The notes under the pieces were generated by a model. That model saw only the letters and a list, made by a program, of their open reading frames with translations. It searched no databases and was not told the DNA's origin. From the NCBI RefSeq assembly GCF_000328665.1, contig NC_019977.1:1446011-1510010 (forward strand): DNA of 64,000 nt. The letters are read 5' to 3'. Position 1 is the stretch's first letter. Each line of letters opens with the position of its first letter. This stretch comes from Methanomethylovorans hollandica DSM 15978. Its GTDB lineage: Archaea > Halobacteriota > Methanosarcinia > Methanosarcinales > Methanosarcinaceae. The translations under genes and the position numbers were made by a program. Below are positions 7,443 to 14,886 of the stretch, in pieces.

Positions 7443-8174
7443 TTGTTCAATAATCTTCCTGGCAAAACCTTGTGATATCCTGCCGTATTTCTCTATGCCT
7501 TCATTTGTTTCGTACACTGAGATCAAGGATCTTTCAAGGAAAGGATAATTTCTAAATAACTTACCGAGTACATATATATTCAAATCTCTTCCTCCGTGTT
7601 CCGGATCCAGTAATGCCAGAACATCAGCTCGATCCTTTACGACCTTTCCTGTTTCCCAAAGCAGATCGTCACATAGGTCATGATCTATCCGGTACTGTCG
7701 ATCCCATATTGCTTTCAGTTTAAGCACCAATAATGTTACTCTGTTGGGAACAGCTACTTCGATGCCGCCACGGATATTTCTCATTTCCGTATTTTCTTCA
7801 AGGATGTGCAGGTCCATAAATATGTCTTCAATTCCTTCAAAAAGATAGGGCTTCTGCAACGTGGCAAAATCAATGATTATAGGACCGGCTTCTGTCAACT
7901 TTTGCACGCTTGTGGATAGGCCTGGAAGCCTGTATGGTTCAAATCCTCTTTTTTCTCTCAGATGATGCATTATTCCTTTACGTGTCCGGCTATTTGTGAC
8001 CAGATCGATATCTATAGATCCGAACCAGGGATTATAGGAATCTACTGCCCAACCCCCTATGAGTACTGCCTTAGGTCCAGCATCATCATACTTTTCTCGC
8101 AGATATTGTATAATTTCATTTAACTCTGCCAGAGATAGTGCAATTATTCTTTGGCTGGGCTCATATTGTGCCAT
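7422..8174 (-). CDS. AbiEii-like nucleotidyltransferase toxin
   Basis: A 250-residue nucleotidyltransferase. The polymerase-beta-type active site is visible as LIGGWAVD (Gly40-Gly41) followed by DIDLV (Asp55, Asp57), and a third strand IIDFATL near residue 99. Such proteins paired with a winged-helix partner form type IV AbiE toxin-antitoxin systems, in which the toxin is a nucleotidyltransferase and causes bacteriostasis or phage abortive infection. Its start overlaps the end of the upstream partner gene by 14 bases, so the two are co-translated. Family assignment to AbiEii rather than another minimal nucleotidyltransferase rests on this pairing. Confidence 0.75.
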   Translation of the reverse strand: MAQYEPSQRIIALSLAELNEIIQYLREKYDDAGPKAVLIGGWAVDSYNPWFGSIDIDLVTNSRTRKGIMHHLREKRGFEPYRLPGLSTSVQKLTEAGPIIIDFATLQKPYLFEGIEDIFMDLHILEENTEMRNIRGGIEVAVPNRVTLLVLKLKAIWDRQYRIDHDLCDDLLWETGKVVKDRADVLALLDPEHGGRDLNIYVLGKLFRNYPFLERSLISVYETNEGIEKYGRISQGFARKIIEQLLSLTR

Positions 8175-9171
8175 ACTCTGAAACCATCTGTTTTGTCACA
8201 TCCATTGCAGAATAACCCATGCCTGCAAGGTCAAGCAGCGTCTGAGCCGGTGATACTATCCTGATACCTTCTATTTCCCGGGTGTTCTGAAAAAGTTCTC
8301 TGTCATGCTGGTAGATAAGCACTAAAACTCCTTTTTGCGAGCTGGACTTAAAAAGTTCCCTGAAATAGTCTAAATGTTCTCTTTTCATGTAAAGATATAC
8401 AGCATCATGACGTACACCATAACCAGTGTACAGTGCTGCAGCAGTGTATGAGGTGAACCCAAAGGGCATATCATCCTGGGCCTTAAAGGCTGATGTTATC
8501 TCTTTTGCTGCAACTGCAGCTTCATCGAAATTGATCCGTATTTCACCGAGCCTGAGATTGGAAAACGGCCTTTCCCATGCAACACCATTGAGGAGCTTGT
8601 TCACATCCGAAATGCTTACATGGTTATTTTCCTGTTTAACGATATTCTGCTGCATCAATGTTCTGATGGTCTTGTATGCCCATCCGTAGGACACGTTTTC
8701 CAGAAGTGAGAGCTGCCGAATTGAGGTTTTTTTCTCTTTGAGCAGGCGGGATATCACTTTCCATGCCTTTTCAGATGTTATCCTCTGGCCTGTGGGTGTG
8801 TATTGCTCCCTGCTTTCAGATTTTAATGACCAGGGAAGTTTTATTGCCTGCATGTCCAGCTGTTCCATAAGGTTTTCTTCCCGTTGGGGGAAATATTTAG
8901 CAGCAATGACCAGCTGCATCTTTTCTGTGTTTTTGTTGCGCAGCCAGAGGTCACGGAGGAGATTCAACCGTGAGATCGTATCGATGGTAACCCTGGATCT
9001 TATCTCAATTAAATAAACCACATCAGCCTTTTTAAGCAGCAGGTCAGGAGTAAAAGGCAGATCCCCGAAGTCTGTTTCAACATCGGCTTTTTCCAAGCCT
9101 TCCGGAATACCTATAAAGTCCCGGACATATGCGCGGATATTTGTGTATTCTTCTGCTTGCTGCATTACCAT
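8161..9171 (-). CDS. AbiEi-like winged-helix antitoxin with extra N-terminal domain
   Basis: About 336 residues. Residues 135-195 look like a winged helix (KAWKVISRLLKEKKTSIRQL, then YGWAYKTIRTLMQQNIV). The last 130 residues resemble the AbiEi C-terminal domain, including IRIVSPAQTLLDLAG. The first 130 residues are an addition: TPDLLLKKADVVYLIEIRSR has the spacing of a PD-(D/E)XK nuclease core but with Arg in place of Lys. The GTG at 9180 lies inside a perfect 28-bp palindrome, so the ATG at 9171 or 9165 is the likelier start. It is followed by the nucleotidyltransferase with a 14-base overlap. An AbiEi would be the DNA-binding antitoxin and autorepressor. Confidence 0.68.
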   Translation of the reverse strand: MVMQQAEEYTNIRAYVRDFIGIPEGLEKADVETDFGDLPFTPDLLLKKADVVYLIEIRSRVTIDTISRLNLLRDLWLRNKNTEKMQLVIAAKYFPQREENLMEQLDMQAIKLPWSLKSESREQYTPTGQRITSEKAWKVISRLLKEKKTSIRQLSLLENVSYGWAYKTIRTLMQQNIVKQENNHVSISDVNKLLNGVAWERPFSNLRLGEIRINFDEAAVAAKEITSAFKAQDDMPFGFTSYTAAALYTGYGVRHDAVYLYMKREHLDYFRELFKSSSQKGVLVLIYQHDRELFQNTREIEGIRIVSPAQTLLDLAGMGYSAMDVTKQMVSEYGTI

Positions 9172-9197
9172 AGTTATCACTATATAGTGATAACTAT
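9170..9197. promoter_or_regulatory. Perfect 28-bp palindrome, predicted operator of the AbiE-like pair
   Basis: The half-site ATAGTTATCAC (9170-9180) is mirrored exactly by GTGATAACTAT (9187-9197) around TATATA. On the minus strand a TATA box (TTTATATAG) overlaps its distal edge, so a bound repressor would block both TBP and the start site. AbiEi proteins are known to repress their own promoters through inverted repeats; that this protein binds here is inference. Confidence 0.75.
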
Positions 9198-9200
9198 ATA

Positions 9201-9482
9201 AAGATATCAGTAATACATATCACTTGTTAATGAAGAGCATATATAGGTATCACTGATAGGCTCTAGAGATAAGCTGTAATAATAAGCTAGAGAAGATTTC
9301 GATAAACTTCATTTTTAATCGATCTGCACAATATATTCTCAACGCAAAGTAGCAAAGATGAAACGTGCCGCCTGCAGCAGTGTGTTGTTTTGATACAAAA
9401 TGCATAAATATTCTGAAGAACATCAACATCTGTTCAAAGGTCATCTGGCATTTTCAGAATATATAACAGAAAACAAAAAATG
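9201..9482. other. Non-coding spacer with repeat fragment
   Basis: AT-rich DNA between the AbiE-like promoter and hicA. A partial dispersed-repeat word, CAACGCAAAGTAGCAAAGATG, sits at 9340-9360 and continues the CGCAAAG family. A 64-codon frame on the minus strand has no family resemblance and is not called. Confidence 0.4.
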
Positions 9483-9710
9483 TTATAGCATTCTTTTAAA
9501 GTCTTCAATGCTTAATCCGATATCTTTGATTATAGAACTTACGATCTTGGGATGCAAACTCTTTCCAGTATGGTAGGGTATTACAATTCTTTTTGCATCA
9601 TTATTTCTGAATACCATGTGACTTCCTGACTGTCTAACAAGCTGAAATCCAAGACTTTCAACAATTCTGATCAACTGCTTAGCTGTTACCCTTGGCAGTT
9701 TTTCACTCAT
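9483..9710 (-). CDS. hicA: HicA mRNA-interferase toxin
   Basis: 75 residues, normal HicA length. The double-stranded-RNA-binding-like fold carries the catalytic histidine in the motif GSHMVFRN (His31), preceded by KQLIRIVESLGFQLVRQ and followed by IPYHTGKSLHPKIVSSIIKD. HicA cleaves mRNA and is neutralised by HicB. The start overlaps the hicB stop by four bases (ATGA). The antitoxin-first order differs from the common hicA-hicB order but is well known for this family. All key residues appear intact, so the pair is likely active. Confidence 0.95.
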   Translation of the reverse strand: MSEKLPRVTAKQLIRIVESLGFQLVRQSGSHMVFRNNDAKRIVIPYHTGKSLHPKIVSSIIKDIGLSIEDFKRML

Positions 9711-9931
9711 GCAGTGACCTCAACGGCTACCAGGCTGAATGAGTTGATATCTGAAATAAGATCCTCACATTCTTCCATATCCTGCAGGACCAGCCTAATT
9801 GCATCTTTGATGTTCTCAAGTGCTTCTTCGTATGTATCGCCCTGAGAATAACACCCCTTAAGGGCCGGACACATCGCAAAATACCCGTCTTCATCTTTTT
9901 CTATTACAACAGGTAATGTGTATTTCTTCAT
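9707..9931 (-). CDS. hicB: HicB antitoxin
   Basis: 74 residues of the short HicB type. The partial RNase H-like fold is clear: LPVVIEKDEDGYFAMCPALK, GCYSQGDTYEEALENIKDAI. There is no C-terminal DNA-binding domain, so autoregulation would need another factor or the complex itself. It is translated just before hicA with a four-base overlap. Confidence 0.95.
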   Translation of the reverse strand: MKKYTLPVVIEKDEDGYFAMCPALKGCYSQGDTYEEALENIKDAIRLVLQDMEECEDLISDINSFSLVAVEVTA

Positions 9932-10135
9932 GCTTGCACCTTATTTTTAATATCCACACCTTGCTATTAAAAACTTCCTTTCCTGAGCATGCTGCGAATT
10001 GTATGGATACGGCTGGCAATATTATGGAGCATGTTCTCAATGTTCATTGATGGATCCATGCTGTTCGATAGCCCTGATGTCGCGTAAAAAGAACTCATGT
10101 GGATTATTATTCACATGATCCGACCAAATTTGATC

Positions 10136-10291
10136 TCATTCACCAAACCATTCGTCTCTTGATATTTCACCATAATAGGGATCATCGTCTTCAATAATTT
10201 CGTATCTGGCTTTTTCAAGGGCTGCCTGAATGTATTCAACATCTACAGGCAGGAGTCCCCTTGCGGAAGCTGGGGGAGGAATGCCGTGCAT
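10136..10291 (-). pseudogene. HicB-like antitoxin fragment fused to an IS end
   Basis: A 51-codon frame. The middle, AALEKARYEIIEDDDPYYGE, matches the first strands of the longer HicB family (usual pattern A-K-A-YEI--D--FYGEIP). The beginning, MHGIPPPASARG, is encoded by the hairpin end of the tnpB element that starts here, and the normal HicB continuation after YYGEI is missing. This is a second, dead hicB next to the intact hicAB pair. Confidence 0.45.
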
Positions 10292-11585
10292 ATTAACCGA
10301 TTACAACTAAATATTTACATGTTATCTATAAATACTTGCGTGTGAATTACTATGCATGGAATCTACTAGAACTATCCAACTGAAAATAGCTGATCCTGAT
10401 TTTGATCTAGTAGAAACCATAAAGAAATATGCACAAGGTATGAACTACGTTTCTGAAATTGTTTTTGATAATGAGAAAGTAATACCTGCTAGGAAGTTAC
10501 AACCTTTAGTTTACAACCACTTAAGAGAAGAACTTGGTTTGAAATCTCAGGTTAGTTGTAATATACCCAGACAAGTAGCTGGTACCTATAAAACAATTGT
10601 AGAACTTGCTAAACAAGGTTTGAGTTATTGGCAAAAGATAGTATATTCTCCTACATCGATGATATTGTCGTATAAGAGAGATTATACTATAACTGAAAAC
10701 TCAGTTAGTATAACTACTTTTAGCAGTGGAAGGAAGACCTACCAACTTGTTAATTACCCTTATGCAATGCAGTTTTTTAAGTCTCCCTGGAAGTTTGGAG
10801 CATCGAAAGTAGTCAAACATGATGATGGATCATATTACTTCCATCTGACCGTATATCAGGAAATACCCGATAAACGAACTGAAGATGCTTCTACATTCAT
10901 GGGAATTGATGTTGGTATGAACTATCTGGCTGTTGCATCTACCACCGATAAGAAATGTAAGTTTTTTGCTGGTGGAGAGATTAAGAACCAGAGAAATATC
11001 TACAAGAACATGAGAGCAAGGTTACAGTCTAAGGGAACTTCATCGGCTAAAAGTGTGATGAAACAATTAGCTGGTAAAGAGAAACGTCTAATGAAAGATG
11101 TAAACCATTGCATATCTAAAGCTATTGTTAAATTTGCAGCAGAGAACAATGTTTCAGTAATCGGGTTTGAAGATCTGACTGGTATAAGAACACGAACTGA
11201 ACACAATATATCAAAGAAACATCGGTACCATCACAGCAGTTGGGCTTTCAGACAACTGCAATCATTTGTAGCGTATAAAGCGAAATTAGCTGGAATTATT
11301 ACCGAATATGTAGATCCTGCATTTACTTCCCAGACATGTTTCCGCTGTAATCATATTAGCAGGAACAATCGACACAGCCTCAAATTCCATTGTGAAATTT
11401 GTGGTTATGAGGTGAATGCTGATCTTAATGCTGCAAGTAACTTAGAGCATAGAACACGAGATTTTAGGTATACCTTAGAATCTCAGGGGTGTCAGTCAAT
11501 CACCCATACGCACGAGATGATCTGATATTATTATCAGTGACATGCAAGCCCTTTCCTCGACACGCTGTAGCGTGGCAGGGAGGGG
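10248..11585 (+). mobile_element. IS200/IS605-type element carrying only tnpB
   Basis: The left end (10248-10291), read on the minus strand, has the frame GGCATTCCTCCC...CTCCTGCC around a stem of GGGG/CCCC. This is the same frame as the left end at 3850-3885, with the same polarity relative to tnpB. The right end, beyond the tnpB stop, has a hairpin CACGCTGTAGCGTG at 11558-11571 followed by GGCAGGGAGGGG. No tnpA is present. It interrupts a hicB-like gene. Ends are approximate. Confidence 0.7.
10356..11525 (+). CDS. tnpB: TnpB RNA-guided nuclease of IS605 family
   Basis: 389 residues, intact. RuvC acids: GIDVGMNYLAVAS, GFEDLTGIRTR, NADLNAASN. Zinc ribbon: CFRCN and CEICG. It belongs to the same sub-lineage as the copies at 2.7 and 32 kb (SKGTSSAKSVMKQLAGKEKR). 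A TATA-like ATCTATAAATACTT at 10324-10337 lies close upstream and the transcript may be nearly leaderless. The sequence after the stop (11526-11585) is the candidate guide-RNA scaffold. Confidence 0.93.
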   Translation: MESTRTIQLKIADPDFDLVETIKKYAQGMNYVSEIVFDNEKVIPARKLQPLVYNHLREELGLKSQVSCNIPRQVAGTYKTIVELAKQGLSYWQKIVYSPTSMILSYKRDYTITENSVSITTFSSGRKTYQLVNYPYAMQFFKSPWKFGASKVVKHDDGSYYFHLTVYQEIPDKRTEDASTFMGIDVGMNYLAVASTTDKKCKFFAGGEIKNQRNIYKNMRARLQSKGTSSAKSVMKQLAGKEKRLMKDVNHCISKAIVKFAAENNVSVIGFEDLTGIRTRTEHNISKKHRYHHSSWAFRQLQSFVAYKAKLAGIITEYVDPAFTSQTCFRCNHISRNNRHSLKFHCEICGYEVNADLNAASNLEHRTRDFRYTLESQGCQSITHTHEMI

Positions 11586-11682
11586 TAATTGACTAAGCAT
11601 TTGTAGCATTCGTGAAGTTTGCTATAAGATATAGTTAACAACAGATATGTGTCTTCACCAGTCCTTTACGACATTGCAGCTT

Positions 11683-11765
11683 TGCGTTAAAAAACAGTTG
11701 CAGTAACAAATCTGTACAATATATTCTCAACGCAAAGGCGCTAAGACGCCAAGGCGCAAAGAAGT
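11683..11765. repeat. Dispersed CGCAAAG repeat
   Basis: An inverted word GCAGCTTTGCGTTAAAAA (about 11682-11699) is followed at 11728-11762 by CAACGCAAAGGCGCTAAGAC and then GCCAAGGCGCAAAGAAG, giving the two arms of the inverted repeat in the opposite order to other copies. No coding potential. The remaining spacer to 11984 shows nothing recognisable. Confidence 0.65.
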
Positions 11766-11984
11766 AAAGAAAAGAATAACAGGTTTGTGCCCCCGCGATA
11801 CTGCGGCTTCACATTAAAGATCTATCAGTAAGAAACAAACATAGCCGGAGAACTATTGAGCAAATCATCCAGATTATAGATACTTACTGCATAGTAACAT
11901 TACTATAACTTTTGATCACTGCTGCTTTCATATAGATCTGCATATGTCCCTTTCGTTTCATCGTTACAGAACGTAGGATTGATC

Positions 11985-12248
11985 TCAGAGCTTGCGGTAG
12001 ATCACACTTCGATGACCAATGTCGATTACGAAGACAATTAGTTTGTCGCCGTCAATGCTCATGATCACACGATATTCTCCTATCCTTAATGAATACAAAG
12101 GAGATCCCGGAGATCCTCTGAGTTTCTTTACGTGAGCTTTTGGGTCCTCTTGTATCTCCTTGATAGCAATGACTATTCTTTTCGCTACGTCAGTAGGAAG
12201 TTTCTGCAAATCTCTTCTTGCTCCGGGAGAATACAGGATGGAATACAT
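11985..12248 (-). CDS. relE: RelE-family mRNA-interferase toxin
   Basis: 87 residues with the RelE/ParE fold: YSILYSPGARRDLQKLPTDV, then PLYSLRIGEYRVIMSID and IDIGHRSVIYRKL. The basic and tyrosine positions used by ribosome-dependent RelE nucleases (Arg in RIGEYR, Arg and Tyr near the end) are kept. The ATG at 12248 overlaps the antitoxin stop as TGATG; an in-frame TTG one codon earlier is also possible. It forms one operon with the preceding antitoxin. Confidence 0.92.
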   Translation of the reverse strand: MYSILYSPGARRDLQKLPTDVAKRIVIAIKEIQEDPKAHVKKLRGSPGSPLYSLRIGEYRVIMSIDGDKLIVFVIDIGHRSVIYRKL

Positions 12249-12481
12249 CAACTAAGCCCCAGTTCAGCTTCAATTGCTTCCTGGGTGTAGTATTTCCCCT
12301 TTTTCAGGTCTTGAAGAGCCTCTGCGATCCTTTCAAGGGTTGCATCGCTCAAAGGCTCGTTATCATATGCTATGTTCAGCAGACGGGCGATCACATCATT
12401 ATATGATTCCCTGGAATGCAGTTTCAGATCATCAAGCCTACCTTTCAGCTTTGGATCAACTTTTATTGTAGTTGCGTGCAT
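12248..12481 (-). CDS. Ribbon-helix-helix-type antitoxin of RelE
   Basis: 77 residues. The N-terminus ATTIKVDPKLKGRLDDLKLH has the beta-strand plus helix of an archaeal ribbon-helix-helix DNA-binding domain, and ESYNDVIARLLNIA follows as the second helix. The C-terminal half (YYTQEAIEAELGLS) would wrap the toxin. It lies upstream of relE with a TGATG overlap. An inverted repeat immediately before the start is a probable operator for the complex. Confidence 0.88.
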   Translation of the reverse strand: MHATTIKVDPKLKGRLDDLKLHSRESYNDVIARLLNIAYDNEPLSDATLERIAEALQDLKKGKYYTQEAIEAELGLS

Positions 12482-12485
12482 ATAC

Positions 12486-12509
12486 TATGGTATATGTAGG
12501 TATACCATA
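12486..12509. promoter_or_regulatory. Inverted repeat at the relBE promoter
   Basis: TATGGTATA (12486-12494) and TATACCATA (12501-12509) are perfect inverses around a six-base spacer, five bases before the antitoxin start. The arms contain the TATA element, so binding by the antitoxin-toxin complex would block transcription. Role is inferred from position. Confidence 0.7.
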
Positions 12510-12650
12510 AATACCTGTTCTTTATACATGGAAAAAACAACCACTCGTCCATTATAAAAGGATTTGAATGCAAATTCACAGGCATCAGGGATATGAAATA
12601 ATGCTCCTCCATTTGGGATAATTATCTTGAAGGATGTGATCATTGCAATT

Positions 12651-12850
12651 TTGCGTTTAAAATTATTTGCATTAAGAGATTAATGAACCTAAAAAATGAA
12701 CATAAGAAATTAATATTAAATTATAATATTGTTTTATAATTAATAAAGTATGTACACAATTTTTATTAACGCAAAGGCGCTAAGACGCCAAGGCGCAAAG
12801 AGTAACTAAATAAGTTTTACGTCTTCATGCCCTTACAGCTTTGTGTTAAA
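12651..12850. repeat. Second copy of the 140-bp repeat plus CGCAAAG arms
   Basis: 12651-12797 matches 5144-5285 (TTGCGTTTAAAATTATTTGC to the CGCAAAGGCGCTAAGA arm) with scattered substitutions. It continues with GCCAAGGCGCAAAGAG and, at about 12830, an inverted partial arm (CAGCTTTGTGTTAAA). The surrounding 12510-12942 has no convincing gene. Confidence 0.7.
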
Positions 12851-12942
12851 TAGGATTTGTAATACCAAATGGATGTGGATTAAAACAATAACAGAGATCA
12901 CAAAAAGATGCACTTGAACCCGGAAAACAAATAAATGAATCT

Positions 12943-13161
12943 TCACAGCAGCGGTAGAGTCTTTACATCGGCGATACAAAGATCCGGGCGTGTTAAACAG
13001 TTTCTGCATATGCAGATCTCCAAAATGTAATAACCCAATTTCATTTTTTCGGGCTCGTGTACCATACCCTTGCTTATTCCGAAGGACAGGGTACTGTAAG
13101 CTGTAAGCGATGGGTCAATTCCAGTATTTTTCTTTTTGTGACCGTAGATGTCATGTAACAA
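12943..13161 (-). pseudogene. Hint/intein-type fragment, duplicate of the one at 14.7 kb
   Basis: The 72-codon frame opens LHDIYGHKKKNTGID, almost the same as LLHDIYGHKRKNSGID in the large Hint-Doc frame. The match is also clear in DNA (13113-13161 against 14631-14680). After that the two diverge; this copy ends in a short Cys-containing tail (ICICRNC). It has no start context and is best read as a broken duplicate of the Hint-domain gene. Confidence 0.45.
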
Positions 13162-13205
13162 CCTGCGTCACTTGATGGTACGCCCCATCCGTTCTTGTTC
13201 AAAAA

Positions 13206-13246
13206 GTCTAATGGAAAGGCAACACCTTCGATAATAACCATTAGAC
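13206..13246. other. Inverted repeat, 9-bp arms
   Basis: GTCTAATGG (13206-13214) and CCATTAGAC (13238-13246) are perfect inverses separated by 23 bases. It lies in non-coding DNA between the Hint fragment and the small minus-strand gene. It could be a transcription stop hairpin, a recombination site or an element end; nothing decides between them. Confidence 0.5.
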
Positions 13247-13374
13247 AATATGGGATGTGTGGACGCCCTATATATATTTGAGTGTGCAGTATCAGAAAGA
13301 GTATCTATAATTAGAGACAATATTACCTTTTTTCAAACCGTATCCCGTGATCGCCAGAAAAGAGAAAAAGTAGA

Positions 13375-13545
13375 TTAGTCGTCTAATTTGAACTGTTTCC
13401 TAAGCTCTGGCTCGAAATCCCCGTGTCCGAACTTCTTAAGAATGGCCAGCTTTTCTTCGAATGTTTCCCTCATCCATTTTTTGTGATCTTCCGGAGGTAT
13501 ATACTCGATCATTCCCGGCTTATATTCCTCTACAATCCTGGACAT
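13375..13545 (-). CDS. Small protein of unknown function (56 residues)
   Basis: The frame reads MSRIVEEYKPGMIEYIPPED, HKKWMRETFEEKLAILKKFG and so on to a charged end, QFKLDD. A ribosome site GGTTGATC lies six bases before the ATG, so translation is plausible. It is acidic and helical, like the toxin-binding half of many antitoxins, but no family is recognised. It lies among toxin-antitoxin genes, downstream of no obvious toxin. Confidence 0.5.
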   Translation of the reverse strand: MSRIVEEYKPGMIEYIPPEDHKKWMRETFEEKLAILKKFGHGDFEPELRKQFKLDD

Positions 13546-13629
13546 TATGGATCAACCACTTTGATGAGGATATCTTTTGATATATCAGCAGACACCACAT
13601 ATAAATAATTCTAAGTTGTAGTCTACATC

Positions 13630-13758
13630 ATGGACAAAAAACAAACAACCCACCAGAATAATAAAGAAGTACCTGTTCTGGAAATAAAGATTGGAAAGCA
13701 TCTAAAGAACAGTATGCATGATAATGATGCACTATTAAAAGAACTTGCAGAGTTATAG
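13630..13758 (+). CDS. Small protein of unknown function (42 residues)
   Basis: The frame MDKKQTTHQNNKEVPVLEIK ends HDNDALLKELAEL. A TATA-like CATATAAATAA at 13596-13606 sits about 25 bases before the ATG, so a leaderless transcript is possible. It reads away from the 56-codon gene at 13545 and its last codons overlap the end of the convergent Doc gene by six bases. No family is recognised; it could equally be chance. Confidence 0.35.
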   Translation: MDKKQTTHQNNKEVPVLEIKIGKHLKNSMHDNDALLKELAEL

Positions 13759-14709
13759 CTCTGCTGTATTCCTTCTTATCCACTCTTCTATTGCGTCCAC
13801 TGACATTTTATACTCAGCCACTGTGATTAGCATTTTCTTAGTGGTATTTTTATCCGCGACAATTTTGTATCCTCCATTTCTGAGGATAACATCGGCTAAT
13901 GCAAATGCAGTTCTTTTGTTGCCATCAAAAAATGCGTGAGCCGTTGTGATGGTATGCAATGCTATGGCTGCATTTGCGAAAACAGTTTTTAAGGGGCTCA
14001 ATTTATACTGAATAAGGTGATCAATAGTGGCTTCAATCATTGTACCATTTGTGCCGCCATATTTCTCAATGAGAGTATCATGGAGCGTAATGATATCTTT
14101 CGTCTTCAAGCCGTCCATTAGTAGGGATGGGGTATTATTCGATATACTCTTTTTGGGAACTTCCACTCTGAGAGAAACACTCACGCCCTTCTCAAAAATA
14201 ATCCTTGCTGCAAGATCCTGATCCAGAACATACTTAGAGATCCTGTACTTATCGTTGAACTTGTCGATGTTCTCAAATGCTTTGTCAACCTTTGCAGAAT
14301 CGTCTAGGACACCTGAGAAATCCCTGTTCTCAAATATCATGTTTTTGTCGATCTCTTTTGTGATTGGTACTGGAACAAGGCCAGATCTGCAGTTGTGCAC
14401 TACAATACCGTTTGCAATATAGCTCTCATCTTCCAAGACCGCTATATTGTATACCTGCTTAGGCTCGGATGGCTGTGAAACAATGACAAATCCGTATCCT
14501 TTGACTGTGCATACCATGTCATCTACATTCAGCTGTCCAGCTTCCACCCACTGGTATACACCGTTGTACATATCCCATTGAAGTATGGGGTGGTTCGGTG
14601 TGATACGAATATGATAAGACGACGTATGCAGGTCAATTCCAGAGTTTTTCCTTTTGTGACCGTAGATGTCATGCAACAACAGAGCACACAAAGAGTGCGC
14701 ATAGCCCAC
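13753..14709 (-). CDS. Chimera: Hint/intein C-terminal half, phage-head C-extein, Fic/Doc domain
   Basis: 318 codons in one open frame. Residues about 20-105 are the end of a Hint (intein-type) domain: RITPNHPIL (block B Thr-x-x-His), the GQLNVDDMV strand, and YIANGIVVHNC, the classical His-Asn/Cys splice junction. The following CRSGLVPVPI resembles the C-terminus of SPP1 gp7-type head-morphogenesis proteins, a frequent intein host. Residues about 195-318 are a Doc toxin domain with HAFFDGNKRTAFALAD, an intact Fic/Doc motif. The first splice half is missing, so splicing is impossible as it stands. The Doc part may be translated from an internal methionine (LLMDGLKTKDI). Confidence 0.65.
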   Translation of the reverse strand: MGYAHSLCALLLHDIYGHKRKNSGIDLHTSSYHIRITPNHPILQWDMYNGVYQWVEAGQLNVDDMVCTVKGYGFVIVSQPSEPKQVYNIAVLEDESYIANGIVVHNCRSGLVPVPITKEIDKNMIFENRDFSGVLDDSAKVDKAFENIDKFNDKYRISKYVLDQDLAARIIFEKGVSVSLRVEVPKKSISNNTPSLLMDGLKTKDIITLHDTLIEKYGGTNGTMIEATIDHLIQYKLSPLKTVFANAAIALHTITTAHAFFDGNKRTAFALADVILRNGGYKIVADKNTTKKMLITVAEYKMSVDAIEEWIRRNTAEL

Positions 14710-14886
14710 AACCGCACAACATACGGTCCGAATGCAGCCTTGCTTGCAAACCCTTAAATAATTTATATCATATCATGCATCTCATACAAAAATATCCGAA
14801 GCTTCGCAAGTGGTGGATGTAACCGGATTAAAAACTACAATCCTGCGGATGGTACGAACTGTGATAATTATTAAAGAGGCTTTGTT
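14710..14886 (+). promoter_or_regulatory. Upstream region of the UDP-GlcNAc 2-epimerase gene
   Basis: CTTAAATAATTTATATCATA (about 14753-14773) is a good archaeal BRE/TATA stretch. It would give a leader of some 90 bases before the TTG start at 14887; AGAGG at 14874-14878 is the ribosome site. Confidence 0.5.

Noticed and set aside
9250..9444. 64-codon minus-strand frame between AbiE-like genes and hicA
   Set aside because: It lies over a CGCAAAG repeat fragment, with no ribosome site or family resemblance.
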